A stretch of DNA of 64,000 bases from Clostridia bacterium (GTDB taxonomy: Bacteria; Bacillota; Clostridia; Oscillospirales; Acutalibacteraceae): contig CAAEIG010000173.1 in assembly GCA_900755895.1 (NCBI GenBank), positions 1-64,000 on the forward strand. Direction: 5' to 3'. Below are positions 8,524-15,765 of this stretch, one piece after another; the first letter of the stretch is position 1; each line of letters opens with the position of its first letter. Under the pieces are notes generated by a model, which did not search any database, was not told the origin of the DNA, and saw nothing but the letters and a program-made list of their open reading frames with translations. A program made the position numbers and the translations under genes.

Positions 8524-8557
8524 AAAAAAAGAGCGCCTTGTTAGGCGCTCTTTTTTT
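8524..8557. terminator. Bidirectional terminator
   Basis: AAAAAAAGAGCGCCT, loop TGTT, AGGCGCTCTTTTTTT. It serves the recombinase (plus) and the YesL-like gene (minus), which converge here. Confidence 0.93.
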
Positions 8558-9575
8558 ACTCTGTATCATCGCGGTAATTTTTCAATTGAGACTTTTTGAT
8601 AAGCCGTCCGTTGACATAGACCATCTTATCATCGTCATCTTCCTCTTCGGCGGCATCCGCCTCAGGAGGAGCAAAGAAACGAGCTTCTTCAGAATCTTCC
8701 ATCTCAGAAGCAACACTGCTGCCATTCTTTTCCTCTTGAACCCTTTGCTCATAAGGTTTGATCAAATACCGCTCAACCACAGGGTAAACAGTAAAATTGA
8801 TGAAGTAACTTACCAGAGCAAATATCAGGAAAATTCCGAACAGTAACAGGAGAAATACAGTCAATACTGTCATGGGAATGATTGCAAAGACCACATAACC
8901 CAAAACACCCAAAATCAAGGTAACCAGCAGATTACGTCCCAAGCCAGCCATTGCCAGAATAAAAGCATTGCGATACGCTTGCCCGAACTTTAGATCAAAG
9001 GTGACAAACATCACAGGCAAGTAGTACTGAGCGAAAACAAAGAAGATCGCCAGAACCATGCACAGCCAGAAAGGAATGTAATTGAACCATCCCCGAGATG
9101 TGGCGTTGTAGTAATACATGATAGCAAAGCTAAGGATCACATAAACCACATACACAATAACGCCGTTGAGTAGGAAGTACTTCCAGTTGCCTTTCACATT
9201 TTCCCAGAAATCAGACCATACAAAGGCGTGTTCTTCTCTGGCAAAGTTCCGGGTGACGTAAGTGAGGCCGGCGGTAAATGGAGCCAATAGAATCAGGGGC
9301 AATGGCGTCACATACAAAAGCCAGACGTCAATGGAGATGCTCCCATCCCCCACTGGCAGCTGCAGCATAAAGTGAGTGGGGAACAAATACAGTGCCACCA
9401 TTAAAACAGCCGCAACCAAAAAAGGAATTAAGAAAATCAGATTGAGCTGTACCAGTTTTCCAAATTTCCGAAACAGAATTTCGAAGAATCGTACCGGAGC
9501 AGCCTTGGGAGGCTCGTCCTTGCTGACACCGGGACCGGGTTTATTATAGTTGCCGAAAATACCGAGGAATGCCAA
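8556..9575 (-). CDS. YesL/DUF624-like multi-pass membrane protein
   Basis: A 339-residue membrane protein with about six hydrophobic segments between residues 40 and 265. The stretch LAPFTAGLTYVTRNFAREE followed by a tryptophan-rich FWENVKGNWK loop resembles the DUF624 (YesL) family, whose role is unknown. The C-terminal 70 residues are soluble, very acidic (DAAEEEDDDDK) and probably cytoplasmic. The start is a TTG at 9575 with GGAG 8 nt upstream; the ATG just before it is in another frame. Last gene of the spoIIM-xerD operon, 36 nt after xerD. Confidence 0.7.
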   Translation of the reverse strand: MAFLGIFGNYNKPGPGVSKDEPPKAAPVRFFEILFRKFGKLVQLNLIFLIPFLVAAVLMVALYLFPTHFMLQLPVGDGSISIDVWLLYVTPLPLILLAPFTAGLTYVTRNFAREEHAFVWSDFWENVKGNWKYFLLNGVIVYVVYVILSFAIMYYYNATSRGWFNYIPFWLCMVLAIFFVFAQYYLPVMFVTFDLKFGQAYRNAFILAMAGLGRNLLVTLILGVLGYVVFAIIPMTVLTVFLLLLFGIFLIFALVSYFINFTVYPVVERYLIKPYEQRVQEEKNGSSVASEMEDSEEARFFAPPEADAAEEEDDDDKMVYVNGRLIKKSQLKNYRDDTE

Positions 9576-9611
9576 AAAACCAACTCCATTTCCACAGACC
9601 GTGCTTTTTTA

Positions 9612-10511
9612 TTATCCCAGTTTTGCCTTGGGATGGCAATCATTATACACCTGTTTTACGTGACTGTCCAGCAGTTGTACATAGACTTGCGTGGAAGAGA
9701 TGTCCGCATGACCCATCATCGTCTGAATGTCCTTTACAGAGGCACCGTTTTCCAACAGATGCATTGCAAAGGAATGGCGCAACGTGTGAGGCGTGATCTC
9801 CTTGGTGATCCCAGCCTCGGTGGCATACCCCTTGACGATTTTCCAGAATCCTTGCCGGGTTAGCCGACCACCATTCAAGTTGACGAATAATGCGTTGCCG
9901 CTCTCAGGACCCACAATCAGTCCACGCATACGGTAGATGTAATCAGATACAGCTACCACCGCAGACGGATAAACAGGTATGGACCGCACACCCTTTGTTC
10001 CCCGGCAATACAGCACGCCGGAACGTAGGTTCAAATCTTGGATATCCAAGTTGATCAGCTCAGAAGCGCGAATGCCTGTGGCATAGAGCAATTCCAGCAT
10101 TGCTTTATCCCGACAGCCTTTGGGCTCTGTAATATCAGGCTGAGCTAAAAGTTGTTCAATCTCCTCCCCGGATAACACCTGAGGAAGCTTCTTTACCGCC
10201 TTTTCCAGTTTGATTCCCTTGGCCGGATTGTGATCCACAGCTCCCCGAAAGATCAGGAATTTGTAAAAACACCGCACAGAAGCCAGGTTCCTAGAAATGG
10301 TGGTGGGTGATCGCTTCAGCTGGTGAAGGTGGTCCACATAAGCCTGGATGGTTTGTTCATCGGCCTCCAATGGGTCTACGCCAGCCTCAGAGAGAAACTC
10401 TAGAAAGTACAACGTGTCCCGCAAGTAGGATTCCCTGGTATTGACAGAATTGACCTTTTGGTTTGCCAGATAATCACTGAACAAAGAATAATAATCCGTT
10501 GTGCCAGTCAT
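9612..10511 (-). CDS. xerD: Tyrosine recombinase XerD
   Basis: Resolves chromosome dimers at dif together with a partner recombinase. The 299 residues are typical. Catalytic residues: R148 (ATGIRASEL), K173, H242 and R245 (HTLRHSF), H268 (MMGHAD) and Y277 (STQVYVQL). The reading frame is open 19 codons further upstream, but the ATG at 10511 is preferred: it gives the normal XerD N-terminus and has AGGGTGG 9 nt before it. It lies 22 nt after spoIIM; a spoIIM-xerD neighbourhood is common in clostridia, which supports XerD rather than XerC. Confidence 0.88.
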   Translation of the reverse strand: MTGTTDYYSLFSDYLANQKVNSVNTRESYLRDTLYFLEFLSEAGVDPLEADEQTIQAYVDHLHQLKRSPTTISRNLASVRCFYKFLIFRGAVDHNPAKGIKLEKAVKKLPQVLSGEEIEQLLAQPDITEPKGCRDKAMLELLYATGIRASELINLDIQDLNLRSGVLYCRGTKGVRSIPVYPSAVVAVSDYIYRMRGLIVGPESGNALFVNLNGGRLTRQGFWKIVKGYATEAGITKEITPHTLRHSFAMHLLENGASVKDIQTMMGHADISSTQVYVQLLDSHVKQVYNDCHPKAKLG

Positions 10512-10533
10512 GGCCTGTTGCCACCCTCTTTTC

Positions 10534-11187
10534 TTACAAAAATAACCCATACACCGCCGCAGGGACACTTCCTGCTAAGGAAGCTGCCACAACAAACGAC
10601 AAAATCACGAGGAAGTCATGGAAGTAGAGCTTTAGATCCAAACTGCCCTCCCGCGAGTTGCTATCCCGCGAAAAAAAGCTGACTTTTGCCAGATGTGCTG
10701 AAAAGATCAGCGATCGCACTGCAAACAGCAGAAGAAAAGCTCCCACAGCTGCAGATGCCGGTGTATATATCAACGCGGATCGGAGCAATCCCCAAGGCTC
10801 GTCCCCCAACAGAAAATAGGAGACTCCAATTCCCACAGTAGCTCCTCGAAAAAAGAGGAACAACGGCACTGCAAATACCCCAAAAGCAGTGACGCCTAAC
10901 AGAAACAGGGGAATCAATCCGATCAGTGCATTGAGCAAGAGAGTAGAAAAACAGGAGAAAAAACCAGATTCGGGAGATGGAATACCGGAAAATCGAAGCG
11001 GCAGCATCCAACGTCCCTCAAATAACGGCGAAAACATGGCTAGGACAGAACCGAGCGTAATGCCCAATAGCAACGTGCAAAGCAGAAAGGCCATTGCCTT
11101 TCGATGTGGAAAAAAACGCCCCCAAAAAGAAGCTTCCTCCATCCTGGCCCCATTGCGCAGGGGCATACGATCCAGTGATTTGTTCAC
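10534..11187 (-). CDS. spoIIM: Stage II sporulation protein M
   Basis: An integral membrane protein of about 217 residues with five or six hydrophobic segments, matching the SpoIIM family, which in B. subtilis forms the SpoIIDMP complex that thins septal peptidoglycan for engulfment. Family-like parts are the glycine- and phenylalanine-rich FFRGATVGIG segment and the C-terminal membrane helix. The GTG at 11187 is chosen because AAGGA lies about 10 nt upstream; a TTG at 11220 has no ribosome site. A sigma-E-like promoter lies 58-86 nt upstream, matching the known sigma-E control of spoIIM. First gene of spoIIM-xerD-yesL-like. Confidence 0.85.
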   Translation of the reverse strand: MNKSLDRMPLRNGARMEEASFWGRFFPHRKAMAFLLCTLLLGITLGSVLAMFSPLFEGRWMLPLRFSGIPSPESGFFSCFSTLLLNALIGLIPLFLLGVTAFGVFAVPLFLFFRGATVGIGVSYFLLGDEPWGLLRSALIYTPASAAVGAFLLLFAVRSLIFSAHLAKVSFFSRDSNSREGSLDLKLYFHDFLVILSFVVAASLAGSVPAAVYGLFL

Positions 11188-11244
11188 GGAACACACTTCC
11201 TTTTCGGAATTTGGCCCCAAGTTATAAAGGGTCCATCTGCCATC

Positions 11245-11273
11245 ATCCTATGAAAAAGAAGTGCCGTCTATTC
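11245..11273 (-). promoter_or_regulatory. Sigma-E-like sporulation promoter of spoIIM
   Basis: Minus strand: GAATA (11269-11273), then CATAGGAT (11245-11252), with 16 nt between ATA and CATA. The sigma-E consensus is roughly KMATATT, 14 nt, CATACAnT, so the -10 CATAnnAT and the spacing match while the last two -35 bases do not. Confidence 0.55.
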
Positions 11274-11690
11274 GCCTTCCCGGTTCAAAATGAATACATG
11301 CAAAAAAATTATAGGAAACTGAAGTTTTCCTTTTCTTGAAACTCGGTAAAATGGAGAACCGACTATGCAAAAGACGAAATTATGACCAGGATTTTTGCTT
11401 TGTGGAAAAAAGAGACGGGAACATCATGGGCATAAAACGCAAAATATACCAGTTTTGTTCCTTGAAGAAAACAAGATCTTGTGATCCACTAAGCAGTGTT
11501 TTGTGAGGATCTGCGCCGTTTTTGAGTGAAAAATCTTTCACTTTTCAACCGGTTTTTTCACAGTAATCTAGAGAAAATCATCATTTTTCCCTGTAAGTAA
11601 ATACTATAGTACAATTTTCGGAATTTTGCAAGCATAAAAACGAATATTTTCTCTGTTTTATTTCAACTGCTCATTTTTACGTAGAATAAA
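11274..11690. other. Gene-free AT-rich stretch
   Basis: No convincing gene. There are only very short frames (for example a 26-codon one from 11426) without family resemblance, and a small 7-bp hairpin at 11525-11542. The sequence is markedly richer in A+T than its surroundings. The direct repeats listed next lie at its right end. Confidence 0.6.
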
Positions 11691-11757
11691 TTATGTAAAC
11701 TTATGTATAAATTGCTTACAGCCTTATGTAAATTCCCCAAAATGTGGTATGTATAAA
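11691..11757 (+). repeat. Four direct TTATGTA(A/T)AA repeats, Xer half-site-like
   Basis: Repeats begin at 11691 (TTATGTAAAC), 11701 (TTATGTATAA), 11724 (TTATGTAAAT) and 11747 (GTATGTATAA), with start-to-start spacings of 10, 23 and 23 bp. The first, extended to TTATGTAAACT, equals the XerD arm of B. subtilis dif as I remember it. It has a degenerate opposite arm at 11674-11684 in the proper 11-6-11 geometry. Confidence 0.65.
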
Positions 11758-11795
11758 CATTCACACCCAATACTCTGTGGTTTCGGTCCGCTGTT

Positions 11796-12176
11796 TTAAA
11801 ATTTTACTTTTCTATCGCGATTCACTCCGAAGATTCCGCCGATACAGCCACTGAGAATAATTGCAGCCAGCCTTGCCCCACCACCAATGGAGATTTCAAC
11901 TCCAGCAGTCATCAAAGAAACAACTGCAACCAGACAGGCAAAAAGCAATCCGATTCCACCGCCTAAAAGAATCCCCTTTTCTCCCACAAACAGCGCAGCG
12001 ATAAGCCCTCCTAAAAACACACCAACACACACAATCGCTGTAACCGCCACCGTTAAAATGGGTCCCTTTGGAAGCGTTCCAGCGGACGCTAAAATTGCTG
12101 CCATTACTACCAAAAGTGCTCCGGAAATCACCGTCGCCACAACCACGGCCAGCAGCATTCCTTTTACTTTTTTCAT
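11796..12176 (-). CDS. TIGR04086-like small membrane protein
   Basis: A 126-residue, glycine-rich protein with four hydrophobic helices and a basic C-terminus (NRDRKVKF). Size, four-helix pattern and glycine-rich loops (FLGGLIAALF, GGGIGLLFA) fit the Firmicute TIGR04086/YrzE family of unknown function. The ATG has GGGAGAGG 6 nt upstream. It is a single gene; an 8-bp inverted repeat (12197-12204 and 12236-12243) in its leader or promoter zone could be an operator. No function can be given. Confidence 0.7.
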   Translation of the reverse strand: MKKVKGMLLAVVVATVISGALLVVMAAILASAGTLPKGPILTVAVTAIVCVGVFLGGLIAALFVGEKGILLGGGIGLLFACLVAVVSLMTAGVEISIGGGARLAAIILSGCIGGIFGVNRDRKVKF

Positions 12177-12257
12177 AGCACACCTCTCCCCTCTTTGTTT
12201 GTTCTACTATATGGGACTGCGCTTTGTTTCAGACCGAACAAACATAAAAAAGGGTAT

Positions 12258-12290
12258 AAAAAAAGAGGCCTGCAAAATGCAAGCCTCTTC
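12258..12290 (-). terminator. Terminator of asnS
   Basis: Minus strand: AAGAGGCTTGCA, loop TTT, TGCAGGCCTCTT then T-run. One mismatch in an otherwise 11-bp stem. Confidence 0.87.
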
Positions 12291-12322
12291 GAAAAACATC
12301 TTGATAGGAATTTTTTGACAGA

Positions 12323-13717
12323 TTAGAACTCCGCCACGCCAGTGGTACGAGGGAACGGTAATACATCGCGGATGTTGGAAATACCAGTGAGGTACATCAC
12401 CAAGCGCTCAAAGCCAATGCCAAAACCAGCATGCTTGTTGCCGCCAAAGCGTCGGAGATCCATATACCACCAGTAATCCTCCTCGTTGAGCCCCAGTTCG
12501 CGGATCCGCTGGAGCAGCACATCATACCGCTCCTCACGCTGGCTGGCGCCCACCAGTTCTCCGATGCCGGGAACCAACAGGTCAGTCGCAGCAACGGTTT
12601 TGCCGTCGTCGTTGAGCCGCATGTAGAAGGCCTTGATCTCCTTGGGATAGTCGGTAACAAACACCGGTTTCCCAAAATGCTTTTCCGTCAAGAACTTCTC
12701 ATGTTCAGTCTGCAGGTCGCAGCCCCAGCTAACTTTGTATTCAAACTCGTCGTTGTGGGGTTCGAGAATCTTCACGGCGTCCGTGTAGCTAACCCGCACG
12801 AAATCAGAATCAGCCACGTGACGCAGCCGGTCCAGAAGCCCCTTATCCACAAACTGGTTGCAGAACTCCATGTCTTGAGGGCAAGTTTCCAGGACATAGT
12901 TGATGACGTACTTGACAGCAGCTTCGATCACATCCATGTCATCGGTCAAATCAGCAAAAGCCATTTCCGGCTCGATCATCCAGAACTCTGCAGCATGGCG
13001 CTGAGTATAAGAACGCTCCGCGCGGAAGGTGGGGCCAAAGGTATAGACCTTACCAAAGGCCATGGCCATGCACTCTGCCTCCAACTGGCCGGAAACCGTC
13101 AAGGAGGTGAGCTTCTGGAAGAAGTCGTCCTTGTAGTTGATGGAACCGTCTTCGTTCTTCGGCAGGTTGTCCATGTCCAGAGTTGTCACCTGGAACATCT
13201 CCCCTGCTCCCTCACAGTCACTGCCGGTGATAATGGGGGTGTGAGCATAAACAAACCCATTTTCCTGAAAGAACTTATGAATGCCAAATGCCGCTGCAGA
13301 GCGCACACGGAAAGCGGCGCTGAACAAGTTGGTACGGGGACGTAGATGGGCAATGGTACGCAGGTACTCAACGGTGTGACGCTTTTTCTGAAGGGGATAC
13401 TCGGGGGAAGAAGGCCCTTCCACCACAATCTCAGAGGCGTGGATTTCAAAGGGCTGCTTGGCTTCCGGAGTAGCCAACAGCGTACCGGTGACTCGCAGGG
13501 CGGCTCCCACGTTCTGGGATGCGATCTCCTTGAAATTATCGATCTTTCCGTCCTCAAACACCACCTGCACACCCTTAAAGGATGAACCGTCATTTAAGTC
13601 GATAAAGCCCAAGGTTTTGGAATCGCGGATGGATCTGGCCCAACCGCAGACGGTAACGGTTTTCCCAGCATAAGCGGGGAGGTCCTTATAAAATGATGCC
13701 ACTTCTTCTCTCTTCAT
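12323..13717 (-). CDS. asnS: Asparaginyl-tRNA synthetase
   Basis: Charges tRNA-Asn with asparagine. The 464 residues are typical. An N-terminal OB-fold anticodon-binding domain (about 15-110) is followed by the class IIb catalytic core: motif 2 TFRAERSYTQRHAAEFWMIE and motif 3 GFGIGFERLVMYLTG, then the C-terminal DVLPFPR typical of AsnS. Transcribed alone from a TTGCCA-17-TATGAT promoter and closed by a terminator. No T-box motif is present in the short leader. The ribosome site is unusual: AGGAGGG lies 25 nt upstream, separated from the ATG by a small hairpin. Confidence 0.96.
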   Translation of the reverse strand: MKREEVASFYKDLPAYAGKTVTVCGWARSIRDSKTLGFIDLNDGSSFKGVQVVFEDGKIDNFKEIASQNVGAALRVTGTLLATPEAKQPFEIHASEIVVEGPSSPEYPLQKKRHTVEYLRTIAHLRPRTNLFSAAFRVRSAAAFGIHKFFQENGFVYAHTPIITGSDCEGAGEMFQVTTLDMDNLPKNEDGSINYKDDFFQKLTSLTVSGQLEAECMAMAFGKVYTFGPTFRAERSYTQRHAAEFWMIEPEMAFADLTDDMDVIEAAVKYVINYVLETCPQDMEFCNQFVDKGLLDRLRHVADSDFVRVSYTDAVKILEPHNDEFEYKVSWGCDLQTEHEKFLTEKHFGKPVFVTDYPKEIKAFYMRLNDDGKTVAATDLLVPGIGELVGASQREERYDVLLQRIRELGLNEEDYWWYMDLRRFGGNKHAGFGIGFERLVMYLTGISNIRDVLPFPRTTGVAEF

Positions 13718-13748
13718 ATCCTGGCACAGCCAAAAGGCTGTTCCCTCC
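13718..13748 (-). promoter_or_regulatory. asnS leader: Shine-Dalgarno separated from ATG by a hairpin
   Basis: Minus strand order: GGAGGG (13743-13748), 1 nt, ACAGCC-TTTT-GGCTGT hairpin (13726-13741), 8 nt, ATG. If the 6-bp stem folds, the effective spacing falls from 25 to 9 nt, which is normal for translation. Without it no other good ribosome site precedes the ATG. Confidence 0.65.
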
Positions 13749-13773
13749 TTTTCTGCGAAATACTTTGCTTTTT

Positions 13774-13802
13774 ATCATACCCCAAGGGGGCGAACCTGGC
13801 AA
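13774..13802 (-). promoter_or_regulatory. Promoter of asnS
   Basis: Minus strand TTGCCA (13797-13802), 17 nt, TATGAT (13774-13779). Confidence 0.75.
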
Positions 13803-13813
13803 GGGGAAAATAG

Positions 13814-13848
13814 AAAAAAACGCTGAATTCCTACGAATTCAGCGTTTT
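13814..13848 (-). terminator. Terminator of tRNA-Ser(GGA)
   Basis: Perfect 12-bp stem (13819-13830 with 13835-13846), loop CTAC, followed on the minus strand by a T-run. It begins right after the tRNA CCA end. Confidence 0.9.
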
Positions 13849-13849
13849 A

Positions 13850-13935
13850 TGGCGGAGAGGATGCGACTCGAACGCACAATGCCTTGCGGCACACCACATT
13901 TCCAATGTGGCTCCTTACCATTAGAATACCTCTCC
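13850..13935 (-). tRNA. tRNA-Ser (GGA)
   Basis: An 86-nt class II tRNA: acceptor GGAGAGG with CCTCTCC, long variable arm (TGCCGCAAGGCA), anticodon loop TTGGAAA with anticodon GGA (complement of 13901-13903), encoded CCA. It decodes UCC and UCU and has its own promoter and terminator. Confidence 0.96.
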
Positions 13936-13950
13936 GTGTGGCGCTTGATT

Positions 13951-13979
13951 ATTATAGCAGGCCTTTCCAGAAAAAGCAA
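13951..13979 (-). promoter_or_regulatory. Promoter of tRNA-Ser(GGA)
   Basis: Minus strand TTGCTT (13974-13979), 17 nt, TATAAT (13951-13956). Confidence 0.78.
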
Positions 13980-14133
13980 GGGGTATTTTCAAAAAAATGA
14001 AAAAATTTTTGAGGGCCCATTTTTGCCGCGTGTTTTCCCCTAAAAAAGCTGTGATAGCCGGAGGTTCTCGGCGTTTCTACGTTAAAATTGCGTAAAAACT
14101 TGGAATTCCTGTGTTAAATCCACGGAACTCTAT

Positions 14134-14162
14134 TTGAATATCCCCTTTTTATTTGATATAAT
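14134..14162 (+). promoter_or_regulatory. Promoter of ppx-ppk
   Basis: TTGAAT (14134-14139), 17 nt, TATAAT (14157-14162), about 45 nt before the ppx start. Confidence 0.85.
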
Positions 14163-14207
14163 GGGAGCACAATTGGATCAATAATTTCTCTATAGGAGGG
14201 ATCCCCC

Positions 14208-15755
14208 TTGAATAAAAGAAGCACCGCCCGCGCTGCCGCCGTGATTGAGATCGGCTCCAACAATGTGCGGATGCGGGTCTCCCAATGGACCAAGGGCAGT
14301 ATGACAACCATAGACCGGCTGGAATATCCAGTAGGTTTAGGACACGATGTCTTTTCCAATGGATACATCAGTTTTGACAGCCTGAGGGAGCTTTCCAGTG
14401 TATTGTCGAAGTTTTCGGATGCATTGCGCTCATACAATATTGAAAAGCCAAAAGTGATCTCCTGCACGGCCTTGCGTGAAGCGAAAAATCGTGCACTCGT
14501 TGTGGATCAATTGAAAGTGCGCAATGGGATGGATGTCACGGTTTTGGAGGACAGCCAGGAAAAAGCATACATCTATAAAGAAGTGATTGAGCGTCTTGGA
14601 GATGCAAAGTTGCAATCGGGCAACACAATGATCGCTTACGTTGGCTCGGGTAGTATCGGCGTGGCTGTGTATGACGGTCAAAAGGTGGTATACTCTCAGA
14701 ATATCTCTATGGGTGCGTTGAAGCTTCACGATGTGCTGCTGCGGCTTCGCCAGGAAGCGGATGATTTCTACCATATCATCGAAGAATATTTGGACACCAT
14801 CTTTAACCGCATTGCCATTTCCAGATTCCAGGTGAAGAACCTGATTCTCACCGGTTCCCAGCTGGAGCTGGTTGCTCAGCTTTGCGAGGCAAAAAAAGCT
14901 GGAATCCCTTATCAAATTAACACCAAGAAGCTCTCTTCCCTCTATCAGTCTATTCGCTCTGTCACGCCGGAGGGCATTGCCAATCGTTTTGGTATCACCG
15001 AGGAACGAGCTGCACTGCTGTACACGTCCCTGTCTATTTATCATGGACTCTTGCGGTTCTGCCCTCAGGCCGAAAACGTCATCTCTCCCCCGGTGGATAT
15101 TTCTGAAGCTATGCTGCGCTATCAATTGGCGCCAAAAGCCCAGGAAGATCTGGACACCTATCTGCGGGAAAGCGCCATTGCCTGTGCAGAAACCATTGCC
15201 AGCAGTTTTGCATGCAATTTGGATCATTCCGCTCACACTGGTCAGATTGCTTGTTTGATTTTTGACAAGCTGAAAAAGATCCACGGGTTGGATCCCTCAA
15301 AACGGCTGTTACTGGAACTTGCCGCTATTCTTCACAGCTGTGGAAGCTTCGTCAACGTAAGGCAGCACAATCAATGCACATTCGACTTGATTAAGGGAAT
15401 GGACATCTTCGGTCTGCGACAGCAGGAGGTGCTGGAAACGGCTTTTGTGGCAGGCAGTGTTTCCAACGATCTGACCTCTGAGGAGAATCCGGACTTTGCT
15501 TGGCTGCCCATTGAAGAGCGGATCGTCATTTCCAAGCTGGCTGCCATTTTCCGTTTGGCCAATGCGTTGGATAAATCTCATCACCACAAAATACGCGACT
15601 TAAAACTCCACCTGGAAGATGATCAGGTATTGTTTAAAGGCAAGGCGTCGGAGAACACCTTGCTGGAACGGTGGGCCTTCACGGAATCCGCCCAGTATTT
15701 CCAGGAAGTATTCGGGCTCTCTCCCGAGCTTGCTATCAAATTTGACATGATATGA
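14208..15755 (+). CDS. ppx: Ppx/GppA-family exopolyphosphatase
   Basis: Hydrolyses terminal phosphates of polyphosphate and, in some relatives, pppGpp. In the 515 residues the sugar-kinase-like fold opens with AVIEIGSNNVRMRV (phosphate-1 loop), followed by the ALREAKN and EDSQEKAYIYKEV blocks and the second glycine-rich loop AYVGSGSIGVAVYDG. The C-terminal half (about 315-515) is an HD-like helical domain beginning near CAETIASSFACNLDHSAHTGQ and containing ILHSCGSFVN. The start is TTG at 14208 with TAGGAGGG about 9 nt upstream. It stops 10 nt before ppk, so the polymer-making and polymer-cutting enzymes share one transcript. Confidence 0.9.
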   Translation: MNKRSTARAAAVIEIGSNNVRMRVSQWTKGSMTTIDRLEYPVGLGHDVFSNGYISFDSLRELSSVLSKFSDALRSYNIEKPKVISCTALREAKNRALVVDQLKVRNGMDVTVLEDSQEKAYIYKEVIERLGDAKLQSGNTMIAYVGSGSIGVAVYDGQKVVYSQNISMGALKLHDVLLRLRQEADDFYHIIEEYLDTIFNRIAISRFQVKNLILTGSQLELVAQLCEAKKAGIPYQINTKKLSSLYQSIRSVTPEGIANRFGITEERAALLYTSLSIYHGLLRFCPQAENVISPPVDISEAMLRYQLAPKAQEDLDTYLRESAIACAETIASSFACNLDHSAHTGQIACLIFDKLKKIHGLDPSKRLLLELAAILHSCGSFVNVRQHNQCTFDLIKGMDIFGLRQQEVLETAFVAGSVSNDLTSEENPDFAWLPIEERIVISKLAAIFRLANALDKSHHHKIRDLKLHLEDDQVLFKGKASENTLLERWAFTESAQYFQEVFGLSPELAIKFDMI

Positions 15756-15765
15756 GGTGTGCCCA

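Noticed and set aside
7488..10511. Tyrosine recombinases as phage or island integrases
   Set aside because: No phage genes, att duplications or excisionase nearby; one is in a sporulation operon, the other after radA, and flanking genes are core genes.
13718..13850. T-box leader of asnS
   Set aside because: The leader is about 50 nt and lacks the T-box core AGGGTGGNACCGCG and the large specifier stem.
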